Positions 7,655 to 15,321 of a DNA stretch of 16,420 nt are shown here, piece by piece (positions within the stretch are counted from its first letter, which is position 1; each line of letters opens with the position of its first letter). A program made the position numbers and the translations under genes. Source of the stretch: Devosia sp. (GTDB lineage: Bacteria; Pseudomonadota; Alphaproteobacteria; Rhizobiales; Devosiaceae); the NCBI GenBank assembly GCA_016793415.1, contig JAEUMC010000324.1, positions 1-16,420 of the forward strand, read 5' to 3'. A model generated the notes under the pieces. The model ran no database searches. It worked only from the letters and a program-made list of their open reading frames with translations, and had not been told where the DNA came from.

Positions 7655-8676
7655 TATCGGGCCAGCTCCGCCTCGCCGTGAATGCATTCGACCAGCCGTC
7701 CGCCGCTGCCGAAGGTTGGCGGCCGCTCGAGGCTGCAACGCGGGTGCACCGCCACAGGACAGCGCGGATGGAAGCGGCAGCCGCTCGGCGGCTCGAACAG
7801 ATTGGGCATCGAGCCGGCGATCGGATTGATCCGCCGCCGCTCGTCGATGTCGCCGAGGCGCGGCACTGCCTCAAGCAACGCACGCGTGTAGGGATGGCTC
7901 GGCCTGCGAAAGATCTCGCGGACCGAGCCGGTTTCGACGATCGATCCGGCATACATGATGGCGACACGATCGGCCATCTGCGCCACGATGCCGAGATCGT
8001 GGGTGATGAACAGGATGGCCATGCCGAGTTCGTCCTTGAGCTTGCTCAGCAGGTCGAGGATCTGCCCCTGAATGGTTACGTCAAGCGCCGTCGTCGGCTC
8101 GTCCGCGATCAGCAGGCTCGGGCCGCATACCAGCGCACGCGCGATCATGGCGCGCTGCCGCATGCCGCCGGAGAACTCGTAAGGGTAGCGGTCGAGCGCA
8201 CCGACGGGATCGGGGATGCCGACTTTAGCGAGGAGTTCCGCGGATCGCCGCCGTGCTTCCTTGCGACCCACATCCTCATGCACCGTCACCACTTCGGCGA
8301 TTTGCGCGCCGATAGTGTGCACGGGCGAGAACGAACTCATCGGCTCCTGGAAGATCATGCCCATCCGAGCCCCGCGAATGGCTTCGATCTGCCTGCCGTT
8401 GCGGCCCAGCTTGGCGATGTCGGCGCTGTAGCCGTCGATAGCCGTCAGGACGATCTGGCCGCTCGAGATGGATAGGTTGCCACCCAGAAGCTGCATCAGG
8501 GCCAGCGCCGTGACGCTCTTGCCCGAACCGCTCTCGCCGACCAGGGCCAGCACTTCGCCACGCCCGATGCTGAAAGAGACGTCCCGCGTGATGGCGATGG
8601 AGTTGTTGTCGTTCTTGAGCGAGATCGACAGGTTGGAAACGTCGATGACGTGAGGATGATCTGTGCTCATGCTCAT
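7654..8676 (-). CDS. ABC transporter ATPase, OppD/DppD type
   Basis: The protein has 340 residues. Walker A is GESGSGKS (47-54), the Q-loop lies in [16 protein letters not shown] (108-123), which is the D-type wording, the signature is FSGGMRQR (168-175), Walker B is LLIADEP (188-194), followed by TTALDV, and the switch is His226. The C-terminal part has [15 protein letters not shown] and the Cys cluster CRFHPRCP. It pairs with the OppF-type ATPase to drive import. The start is the ATG at 8676, which overlaps the TGA of the upstream permease (ATGA). A second ATG two codons later is also possible. The open frame continues upstream to 9789, but that part is a shadow of the permease gene. Confidence 0.95.
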   Translation of the reverse strand: MSMSTDHPHVIDVSNLSISLKNDNNSIAITRDVSFSIGRGEVLALVGESGSGKSVTALALMQLLGGNLSISSGQIVLTAIDGYSADIAKLGRNGRQIEAIRGARMGMIFQEPMSSFSPVHTIGAQIAEVVTVHEDVGRKEARRRSAELLAKVGIPDPVGALDRYPYEFSGGMRQRAMIARALVCGPSLLIADEPTTALDVTIQGQILDLLSKLKDELGMAILFITHDLGIVAQMADRVAIMYAGSIVETGSVREIFRRPSHPYTRALLEAVPRLGDIDERRRINPIAGSMPNLFEPPSGCRFHPRCPVAVHPRCSLERPPTFGSGGRLVECIHGEAELAR

Positions 8677-9824
8677 CTCGTGTAGGGATCGGCCGCATCC
8701 CGCAGGCCGTCGCCGAGGAAGTTGAAGGCGAGCACCGCGATGATCACGAACACCCCGGGGATCATCAGCCATGGCGCCTGGTCGATGGAGCGGATGCTCT
8801 GGGCGGCGAACAGCAGCACACCCCAGCTCTCCACCGGCTCGCGCAGGCCCAGCCCCAGGAAGGACAGCGATGTCTCCGCGAGCAGAATTTCGGGAAAGGC
8901 GATCGAAGCGTCGACGATGAGGTAGCTCATGAACGATGGCAGCATGTGCCGCACGATGATGCGGGTGTCCGAACAGCCCGAGAGCCGCGCGGCGAGTACG
9001 AAATCCTCCTGGCGCGTGGCGAGCAGCTTGCTGCGCACGGTACGTGCCAGCCAAGTCCAGCCCAGCAGCGACAGGATCACCGTAATGGCGATGTAGGTGG
9101 CAAGCGGACTCCAGTCGCGCGGCAGCATGGCCGCCAGCGCGAGCCAAATCGGCAGGGTCGGAATGGAGCGTATGAACTCGATCAGCCGCATGACGATGTT
9201 GTCGACCCAGCCGCCGAAATATCCTGCCACGCCGCCGATTGCCGCGCCGAGGATGAAGGAGATCACCACGCCGACGAAACCGACTCCAAGCGAGGCTCGC
9301 GCGGCGTGGATCGTTCGCGAGAAGAGGTCCAACCCGGTGAAATCGGTTCCGAACAGATGCATGAAGCCGCCCTCGGTGGTCACGCCGAAGAGCTTGATAT
9401 CGGTCGGAATGAAACCCAGCAGGCGGTACGGCTCGCCCTTGACGAACATGCCGACATCCCATTTCACGCTCGGGTCGGGTACATAGTTGAGCCGCAGCGT
9501 CTTCTTGTCCCGCTCGGCCTTCAGCCCCTGCACGAAGGGCGGCCAGCGGAAGTTGCCGTTCTCGTCGATGACGGATGGAATTTGTGGCGCGCCGGCGACG
9601 TAGGCCGGGTTGCGCTCGAATGGCGGGTAAGGCGAGATGAACTCGGCGAAGATCACCATCGCCGCGAACAGCCCCAGAAGCACCATGCCGATCATCGCCA
9701 GGGTGTGGCGGCGGAACTTCCACCACATCAGCTGCCACTGGCTGGCGAGATCGTGCCGGCGGATTTTCGGCTGGCGACGGAACAGCCACCAGCGCCGTCG
9801 CGGGGCCTGAGCGGAAGCGTCCAT
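8673..9824 (-). CDS. ABC transporter permease, OppC/DppC type with long periplasmic insert
   Basis: The protein has 383 residues, about 80 more than typical DppC. After a basic N-terminus, TM1 lies at about 43-64. A stretch of roughly 95 mostly polar residues follows before the conserved HLFGTDFTGLDLFSR segment at about 160, then five further membrane segments. The EAA loop reads EDFVLAARLSGCSDTRIIV, and the C-terminus ends [13 protein letters not shown], as in the family. From memory, long-insert permeases of this kind go with large binding proteins and often import oligosaccharides or glycosides rather than short peptides. The ATG at 9824 has GGAG about 8 nt upstream and follows the first permease by 5 nt. 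Its stop overlaps the next ATPase start. Confidence 0.93.
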   Translation of the reverse strand: MDASAQAPRRRWWLFRRQPKIRRHDLASQWQLMWWKFRRHTLAMIGMVLLGLFAAMVIFAEFISPYPPFERNPAYVAGAPQIPSVIDENGNFRWPPFVQGLKAERDKKTLRLNYVPDPSVKWDVGMFVKGEPYRLLGFIPTDIKLFGVTTEGGFMHLFGTDFTGLDLFSRTIHAARASLGVGFVGVVISFILGAAIGGVAGYFGGWVDNIVMRLIEFIRSIPTLPIWLALAAMLPRDWSPLATYIAITVILSLLGWTWLARTVRSKLLATRQEDFVLAARLSGCSDTRIIVRHMLPSFMSYLIVDASIAFPEILLAETSLSFLGLGLREPVESWGVLLFAAQSIRSIDQAPWLMIPGVFVIIAVLAFNFLGDGLRDAADPYTR

Positions 9825-9829
9825 TGTGG

Positions 9830-10813
9830 TTACTCCAGCCTGATGCGGGGATCGAGCGCGACGAGCAACACGTCGGACAGGAAAGTGCCGATGATGGTGA
9901 GCGCGCAGTAGAGGAAGATCAGTGCACCGGCGAGTTGCATGTCCTGGTTCAGCAGCGAGTTGAGGAAAAGCGGCCCCATGTCGGGCAGCGACAGAACCAC
10001 GCCCACGATTGGGGCCCCCGAAATGACGTAGGTCAGACGCCAGCCAAGAGTCGAAGCGATCGGCACCAGCGCGATGCGCACCGGATAGCGCAGCAGCAGT
10101 TGCATCGGCGACAGCCCGCTCGCCTTGGCCGAGAGCACGTACATCCTGTCGAGCTCGTCAAGCACCGCGGCGCGCATGGCACGGATCAGGAAGGCGGTGC
10201 CGGATGTGCCGAGCACGATGACGGGCACGATCAGGTGCTGCAGCAGGTCCTGCAGCTTTTCCCAACTCCACGGCGCGAGGCTGTACTGCGGCGAGAACAG
10301 GCCGCCGACGCTCTGCCCGAAATAGCGCTGGCTCAGATACATGAGCACCAGCGCGAGCAGGAAATTCGGGATCGCGAGCCCGAGATAGCCGATCAGCGAG
10401 GCGGCGTGATCGCCGAATGAATACCGCCGCACCGCCGAATAGACGCCGATCGGAATTGAAACCACGTACATGAAGACCAAGGTGGCGAAGGCGATGGCCA
10501 GGGTGAGCGGCAGGCGTTCGGCAATCACCGCGCCTACGGGACGCCGCCAGGTCCAGCTTTGCCCGAAATCGCCCCGCGCAGCATTTGCCAGCCAGGTGCC
10601 GTATTGGACGTACCAGGGCTGGTCGAGCCCCAGTTCGCGTCGCACCTCGGCGATCTGTGCCGCGCTGATCACCGCCCCGGCATCAGCCTTCTTGGCGGCA
10701 TAGATCTCGGCGAAATCCCCGGGAGCGGCCTGGATGATGATGAAGCTGACAAGGGAGACCAGCAGCAGCGTTGCCAGCGTATAGGCCAACCGGCGCATGA
10801 GAAAGCGTGTCAA
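9830..10813 (-). CDS. ABC transporter permease, OppB/DppB type
   Basis: The protein has 327 residues. TM1 lies near the N-terminus (RRLAYTLATLLLVSLVSFII) and is followed by the OppB-type periplasmic region, with ELGLDQPWYVQYGTWL and GDFGQSW. The remaining membrane segments follow, and the EAA loop contains SAKASGLSPMQLLLRYPV. It forms the translocation pore with the OppC-type permease 5 nt downstream. The start is probably the TTG at 10813: GAGG lies 5 nt upstream and MTRFLMRRL is the usual wording of OppB N-termini. The ATG at 10798 has no ribosome site. A weak start codon after a strong hairpin would hold permease synthesis below that of the binding protein. Confidence 0.93.
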   Translation of the reverse strand: MTRFLMRRLAYTLATLLLVSLVSFIIIQAAPGDFAEIYAAKKADAGAVISAAQIAEVRRELGLDQPWYVQYGTWLANAARGDFGQSWTWRRPVGAVIAERLPLTLAIAFATLVFMYVVSIPIGVYSAVRRYSFGDHAASLIGYLGLAIPNFLLALVLMYLSQRYFGQSVGGLFSPQYSLAPWSWEKLQDLLQHLIVPVIVLGTSGTAFLIRAMRAAVLDELDRMYVLSAKASGLSPMQLLLRYPVRIALVPIASTLGWRLTYVISGAPIVGVVLSLPDMGPLFLNSLLNQDMQLAGALIFLYCALTIIGTFLSDVLLVALDPRIRLE

Positions 10814-10831
10814 TCGGACCTCAGGATTTGA

Positions 10832-10874
10832 GCAACTGTTTGAAGTTGCCGGTCAGGCCCGAAGGCCTGACCGG
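10832..10874 (-). terminator. Twin hairpins between binding-protein and permease genes, one with cUUCGg loop
   Basis: A perfect inverted repeat has arms CCGGTCAGGCC (10849-10859) and GGCCTGACCGG (10864-10874). On the minus-strand transcript the loop is UUCG closed by C-G, an exceptionally stable tetraloop. A second hairpin, GCAACT (10832-10837) and AGTTGC (10844-10849), follows directly on the transcript and shares one base. No run of U follows, so this is more likely a partial terminator or a 3' RNA-stabilising element than a full intrinsic terminator. Such elements commonly let the binding protein be made in excess over the membrane parts. Confidence 0.75.
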
Positions 10875-10886
10875 GTCGTCACGTCT

Positions 10887-12893
10887 CTACTGAAGGAACC
10901 ATTGTTCGGCGCGGTAGGGATAGATGTAGCCGAAGTTGAAATGCACTGTCGGCATCTCGCGCATCACGTTGTGGAGGTTGTTCTTGACGATGATGGGCTT
11001 GGGGATGGACCCGACGGTACCGATAATGGTGAGGTTCTCGAGGTTGAGGTCAATCAGCCGTCGGCCGATCTGCATGTAACGCTCGGAGCCTGGAAGCACC
11101 GTCTTCCACTCGGTCGCAAGCTCGAACATTTCCTTGGCCCAGTCCGGCGGCTCCTCGCCTTCCGCACCGTCACTGTTGAACCACTGCTTCCAGCCGATGC
11201 CGAACAGCGGCGAAATCTCCGAGTAGTACGGCGTGTAGAGGCTGATATCGGCGATGAGCGTCGGCTCGTACGGGATATCCCACTCCATGTTGATGTCGGA
11301 GGTCGCTGCCTTGGCGTTCTCGCGGGTCGCCTCGCTGGTCTGCTCCTTGGCGTTGACGTTCAATCCGACCGACTTGAAGTAGTCCGACATCAGCTTGACG
11401 AATTCGGGTGTGACGAACTGGCTCGAGTACTCCCACAGGATGGTGAACGGCGAGCCGTCCGGATAGGTGCGCAGACCATCGCTGCCCTTGGCCATGCCCA
11501 TCTCGTCGAGCAGGGCGTTGGCCTTGTCGAGATCGAAATCAATCAGGTACTGGCTGTCCTCGGGCTTGGAGAAGGTGAGGTTTGGCGGCAGCGCCTGCGT
11601 CGGCGTGCCGAGATCGAAATAGCTGACCTGGTCGATTTCCTGGCGATTGATCGCATGCGAGATCGCCGTGCGGAAGCGTAAGTCGCTGTAGATCTGGCGA
11701 AGCTTGGGATCCTTGTGCGTGATGTTGAACGCCAGCACCGGCCCGGATGCACCCGGCGGCATCAGGATCTCATAGCCGCCCTTTTCGGAGCTCTCCTGCA
11801 TGGTTGGGTAATTCTGCAGCGTCGTGCCCTGGGCCTTGAAATCGATCTCGCTGTTGAGGATGGCGAGAAGCTGCAGATCCGCGTTGAGGAACCGCTCGTG
11901 CACACGGTCGATATAGGGCAACTGCTGACCGGCGCTGTCGACCTTGAAGTAATACGGGTTCGCCTTGAACAGGCGCTGTTCGGTGGTCGGCTCGATCTCG
12001 AGCACGTGACTTTCGAGCGTCGGGACTTCGAGGCCGGTGGCCGTCAGCGTCTGAGCATCCATCCACTTGTCCCAGACAGCGTCGAAACGCTTGGCCCAGG
12101 TGTCGTAGCCCGCGGCCTTGGCATCGGCGTCGGCGGTGGCGCTGTAGGCGCCGTGCATCTTCTCGAAGTAATGCTTGGGCGCAAACGGCGTGAAGTACGA
12201 ACCACTGGTCGCCATGTAGGTCAGCAGACCAGGGAACGGCTCGTCGAAACTGATCTCGACGTGCGTGTCGTCGATCTTCTTGGCGTGTGCGTTCTTGCCC
12301 CATTCCTGCGTCGGTTCGGGGCTCAGGTCCTTGTTGTTGACGATGTCCTCGAAATAGAAGACGACGTCATCCACTCCGAATGGGGCGCCGTCCGACCATT
12401 TGTGACCCTTGCGCAGTTCGAAGGTGACGGCGGTGAAGGTGTCGTTCCATTTCCACGACCGCGCGACGTTCGGCACGATGGTGACCAAGTCGTCCGCCAT
12501 CTGCACCAGCGCCACCTGACGCCAGCTGAGAATATCGGCGGAGCCGGATTCAGCAGAGCGCGATGTCCCCTCGATGGTACCGCCATAGACGCCGCAACTC
12601 TCGTAAGGCAGTTCGATGAGCGGCTGCTCGGGCAGCCGCTCGGCTACCGGGGGCAGCTTGCCCGACGCGACGTCATCGGCAAATAGGGGATTGTCGGAAT
12701 AGGTCAGCGTCAGGCCGGCGGCCGCTGCCTCCTCAATTTCCAACTGCTGCGGAAACGCCCCCACCGCCGTTGTATCTGCGACAGTGGCGCAGTTCGCCGC
12801 GAGGGCCGGCATCGCGCCCGCGCAACCTGTAGAAACTATGGCGAGGATGGCTGCGCGTCGGCGCCACCTCGCGCTGTCAGAAGATAACCACAT
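10887..12893 (-). CDS. ABC transporter solute-binding protein (SBP_bac_5 family, long form)
   Basis: The protein has 668 residues, longer than typical DppA/OppA (about 530). A Sec signal peptide is visible: basic WRRR at 10-13, a hydrophobic stretch, and a PALA/AN cleavage site at about 32-33. The mature part has family-5 features: NVARSWKWNDTFTAVTFELR and KGHKWSDGAPFGVDDVVF, then FRTAISHAINRQEI and the C-terminal lobe. Long binding proteins of this family in rhizobia include those for alpha-galactosides, so a glycoside-type ligand fits at least as well as a peptide. The start is the ATG at 12893 with GGGAG 8 nt upstream; a TTG at 12908 lies before the ribosome site. It is the first gene of the transporter operon, with a promoter region directly upstream. 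Confidence 0.93.
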   Translation of the reverse strand: MWLSSDSARWRRRAAILAIVSTGCAGAMPALAANCATVADTTAVGAFPQQLEIEEAAAAGLTLTYSDNPLFADDVASGKLPPVAERLPEQPLIELPYESCGVYGGTIEGTSRSAESGSADILSWRQVALVQMADDLVTIVPNVARSWKWNDTFTAVTFELRKGHKWSDGAPFGVDDVVFYFEDIVNNKDLSPEPTQEWGKNAHAKKIDDTHVEISFDEPFPGLLTYMATSGSYFTPFAPKHYFEKMHGAYSATADADAKAAGYDTWAKRFDAVWDKWMDAQTLTATGLEVPTLESHVLEIEPTTEQRLFKANPYYFKVDSAGQQLPYIDRVHERFLNADLQLLAILNSEIDFKAQGTTLQNYPTMQESSEKGGYEILMPPGASGPVLAFNITHKDPKLRQIYSDLRFRTAISHAINRQEIDQVSYFDLGTPTQALPPNLTFSKPEDSQYLIDFDLDKANALLDEMGMAKGSDGLRTYPDGSPFTILWEYSSQFVTPEFVKLMSDYFKSVGLNVNAKEQTSEATRENAKAATSDINMEWDIPYEPTLIADISLYTPYYSEISPLFGIGWKQWFNSDGAEGEEPPDWAKEMFELATEWKTVLPGSERYMQIGRRLIDLNLENLTIIGTVGSIPKPIIVKNNLHNVMREMPTVHFNFGYIYPYRAEQWFLQ

Positions 12894-13032
12894 GGATCCG
12901 TCTCCCAAAATGCGACGCCCCGCATCGCTGGCGTGCCTAGCACCGAAGATAGGATGACCAATTCCTCAAAGTGTCAATGCAAAAAATGCCCGATCGGTCA
13001 CTTGGTATGTTGTACATGTCACACTTGACGAG
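12894..13032 (-). promoter_or_regulatory. Promoter and leader of the transporter operon
   Basis: The 139-bp gap between the second DeoR gene and the binding-protein gene holds a perfect -35 box, TTGACA, on the minus strand (12977-12972). A CTATCT-like -10 (12952-12947) lies 19 bp downstream; a poorer TCCTAT at 17-bp spacing is the alternative. Upstream of it are TCGGTCA (12994-13000, plus-strand reading) and GTTGTACAT (13009-13017). Each is found once more in another intergenic region of this window, at 13863-13869 and 3315-3323. These are candidate operator half-sites. A ribosome site GGGAG lies 8 nt before the ATG. Confidence 0.55.
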
Positions 13033-13824
13033 TCACCTCAACCCATTGCCGGCGATGATCACCTCAATTCCCGACGCCCTGAGCACGCTGTTGAGAATGG
13101 GGTCGGGGGGCCTGTCGGTGACGAGTCGATGGATGCTCTCCGCTCCACACACCTGGAACAGGGCGTGGCGTCCGAGCTTGCTGGCGTCCGCAAGCACCGT
13201 CACCTGCCTGGCGCTGGCGATCATGGCTCGCGCCACATAGGCTTCCTCGACGTTGAAATCCATGAACCGGCCAGCCGGATCAATGGCGCCGACGGTTAGC
13301 ACGGCATGGTCGGCATGCACCTTCTGGATCTGATCGACGACCTGCGGCCCGAGGATTTCATAGCCATCGCCATGATAACTGCCACCGAGCAGATGGATGT
13401 TGCCGCGCTGCGGCGAACCCCACATTTCCTGCGCCACAAGCGTTGAGTTGGTGATAATTGTAAACGGTCCGCGCTGAGCCAGTTGCTCGGCAAACGAGAT
13501 CGTCGTGGTGCCTGCGTCGATCAGCAGGCTGTCGCCCGCCTCGAATAGCGCGGCAGCGGCGCGACCGATGGTTGTCTTCTCCAACCGAGCTTGCGCGCGT
13601 CGCTCCGCCAGCGGGCTTTCGCTGGCAGTTTGCGCCGTGGTCGCGCCGCCATGCACCTTGCGCAGCACGCCCCGTTCGGAGAGCAGCGTCAGGTCGCGGC
13701 GCACCGTTTCCCGGGAGGTTCCGAGCAGGTCTGCCAGTTCCTCCACAGCCACCTTGCTCGACTGGCGCACCAGTTCGGCTATTCGGCTTCGGCGATCCTC
13801 GGGCTTCAAATTTGCGCACTCCAC
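13033..13824 (-). CDS. DeoR/GlpR-family transcriptional regulator 2
   Basis: The protein has 263 residues. The N-terminal DeoR winged helix covers about residues 10-60, with VEELADLLGTSRETVRRDL as the HTH and RKVHGGATT as the family turn. The sensor domain has DAGTTT (103-108), followed by TIITNS, LGGSYHGDGYEILGP, and a C-terminal TDRPPD motif, all standard for the family. Members bind a phosphorylated sugar or polyol, which releases the repressor. It lies between the transporter operon (same strand, downstream) and the divergent oxidoreductase gene, so both are likely targets. The GTG at 13824 is used as start; a TTG at 13809, with GGAG 9 nt upstream, is equally possible and would remove five residues. 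Confidence 0.93.
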   Translation of the reverse strand: MECANLKPEDRRSRIAELVRQSSKVAVEELADLLGTSRETVRRDLTLLSERGVLRKVHGGATTAQTASESPLAERRAQARLEKTTIGRAAAALFEAGDSLLIDAGTTTISFAEQLAQRGPFTIITNSTLVAQEMWGSPQRGNIHLLGGSYHGDGYEILGPQVVDQIQKVHADHAVLTVGAIDPAGRFMDFNVEEAYVARAMIASARQVTVLADASKLGRHALFQVCGAESIHRLVTDRPPDPILNSVLRASGIEVIIAGNGLR

Positions 13825-13884
13825 TTGCCTGTTTGGTCATCATGTGACAGTCATATGACCGTTCGGTCAAATCAAAGTCACATT
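13825..13884. promoter_or_regulatory. Palindrome-rich operator region between DeoR 2 and the oxidoreductase
   Basis: This 60-bp divergent gap contains the perfect 10-bp palindrome GTCATATGAC (13850-13859). It also has GGTCAT (13835-13840) with ATGACC (13855-13860), and ATGTGAC (13842-13848) with GTCACAT (13877-13883). TCGGTCA (13863-13869) recurs upstream of the transporter operon. The density of GTCA/TGAC half-sites suggests a repressor-binding region, with the adjacent DeoR protein as the obvious candidate. No standard promoter boxes or strong ribosome site are evident on the plus strand. Confidence 0.6.
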
Positions 13885-15321
13885 ATGACCTCCGCCACTT
13901 CTTCCACTCCGCACGCTGACACGCCCGACTCGGACCAGTTCGACGTCGCGGTCATCGGCGCCGGCGTCGTCGGCTGTGCGGTTGCCCGTGCCTTCGCCAT
14001 CCGCGGCATCAGGACCGTGATCCTCGAGAAGGCCGGCGACATTCTCGAAGGGGCCAGCAAGGGCAACAGCGCCCTGCTTCATACCGGATTCGACGAACCT
14101 CCGGGCAGTCTTGAACTGCAGATGATCCACGACGGCTTTGCGACCTACCACCGGATTCGCGAACGCCTAAACCTGCCGTTCGTCGCCACGGGCGCCCACG
14201 TCGTCGCCTGGACCGAGGAAGACATGGACAAGCTTCCCGATATCGCGGCGCACGGTCTCGCCAACGGTGTGCCTGGGTTGGGGGTGATCTCGCGCGAAGA
14301 GTTGCTTGCCCGCGAACCCCATCTCAACCCGGCTGCGCTCGGCGCCGTCGAGGTCCCGGGCGAGGGCGTCATCGATCCCTGGAGCGCGCCGCTGGCCTAT
14401 ATGCGGCAGGCGCTTCTCCACGGCGCGCAACTGGTCGTCAACGCCGAGGTCCGTAGTGTGACCAGAGGTCGGGAACGCTGGACGATCATGACCGGCGCGG
14501 GGGTGTTCTCGACGCGCCTGGTCGTCAACGCGGCGGGACTCTATGGCGACAAGGTGGAGGCACTGGCGGGCCGGGTCGCCGGCTTTGCTATCCGGCCACG
14601 CAAGGGCCAGTTCCTCGTCTACGACAAGCCGGCTTTCGATCTGGTCAACTCCATCCTGCTGCGCGTGCCGACAGAGCGGACCAAGGGCGTGCTGATTGCA
14701 CCCACCGTGTTCGGCAACCTGCTCGTCGGCCCCACGGCAGAGGACCAGGACGACCGGGTCCATGCCCGGGTCGATGCCAACGTGCTGCGGCGCATAATGG
14801 CGGAAGGCGAGATCATGGTGCCCGGTCTTGCCGGGCAGACCATCACCGCGACATTTGCGGGCCTTCGCCCCGCGACCGAGTTCCGCGACTTCATCCTGCG
14901 AACCGACGCGGAGGCAGGCTGGATTACCCTGGGCGGCATCCGCTCGACGGGTCTTTCCGCCTCGCTGGGGCTCGGCGCCTGGGCGGCGGAACAAGGGGCT
15001 CGTCTGCTGGGTGCCAACAGCCCGGTGCCACCGGACGAAGACCTCGACTGGCCGACAATGCCCAACATCGCTTCGAGCGCGCGGCGTTCGTTCGAGAGTG
15101 GCAACCGCTCGCAGATCGTCTGCCATTGCGAGTGGGTCACCGAAGGCGAGGTGATCGACGCCCTGACCGGGCCCGTGCCGGCAGGAACACTGGGCGGGCT
15201 CAAGCGGCGGACTCGCGTCATGATGGGGCGATGCCAGGGCTTCGGTTGCAGCGGCGCGGTGCGGCGACTGGCGCCCGACCTGCTCCAGGCTCAGCTTTCG
15301 CCATCGGATGCCGCCGAATGA
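13885..15321 (+). CDS. GlpA-like FAD-dependent oxidoreductase with C-terminal BFD [2Fe-2S] domain
   Basis: The protein has 478 residues. A DAO-fold FAD domain begins with the dinucleotide motif VAVIGAGVVG (21-30) and Glu48 at the end of strand 2. GASKGNSALLHTGFD (57-71) resembles the GlpA/GlpD flavin region. At the C-terminus, Cys413, Cys415, Cys450 and Cys455 form the CxC-x34-CxxxxC pattern of a bacterioferritin-associated ferredoxin-like [2Fe-2S] domain, as in anaerobic glycerol-3-phosphate dehydrogenase subunit A. It probably oxidises a hydroxyl-bearing compound such as a polyol phosphate and passes electrons to partner subunits; the substrate is inferred. E. coli GlpA is longer (about 540). 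An ATG at 13855 is in frame (10 more residues) and neither start has a clear ribosome site; 13885 keeps most of the operator-like repeats outside the gene. The stop overlaps the next gene as ATGA. Confidence 0.9.
   Translation: MTSATSSTPHADTPDSDQFDVAVIGAGVVGCAVARAFAIRGIRTVILEKAGDILEGASKGNSALLHTGFDEPPGSLELQMIHDGFATYHRIRERLNLPFVATGAHVVAWTEEDMDKLPDIAAHGLANGVPGLGVISREELLAREPHLNPAALGAVEVPGEGVIDPWSAPLAYMRQALLHGAQLVVNAEVRSVTRGRERWTIMTGAGVFSTRLVVNAAGLYGDKVEALAGRVAGFAIRPRKGQFLVYDKPAFDLVNSILLRVPTERTKGVLIAPTVFGNLLVGPTAEDQDDRVHARVDANVLRRIMAEGEIMVPGLAGQTITATFAGLRPATEFRDFILRTDAEAGWITLGGIRSTGLSASLGLGAWAAEQGARLLGANSPVPPDEDLDWPTMPNIASSARRSFESGNRSQIVCHCEWVTEGEVIDALTGPVPAGTLGGLKRRTRVMMGRCQGFGCSGAVRRLAPDLLQAQLSPSDAAE

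Noticed and set aside
8677..9789. Upstream extension of the OppD-type ATPase frame, suggesting a 711-residue fusion
   Set aside because: The added part is out of frame with the permease and reads as Arg/His-rich shadow. The ATGA junction at 8673-8676 marks the true start.
8946..9911. Long plus-strand open frame opposite the OppC-type permease
   Set aside because: Charged, low-complexity translation without domains, antisense to a clear membrane protein.
10849..10874. Reading the UUCG hairpin as a full intrinsic terminator that ends the operon
   Set aside because: No U-run follows on the transcript and the tightly coupled permease and ATPase genes lie directly downstream with no other visible promoter.
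11715..12686. A 323-codon plus-strand open frame opposite the binding protein
   Set aside because: Antisense shadow; no start signals and no family features.
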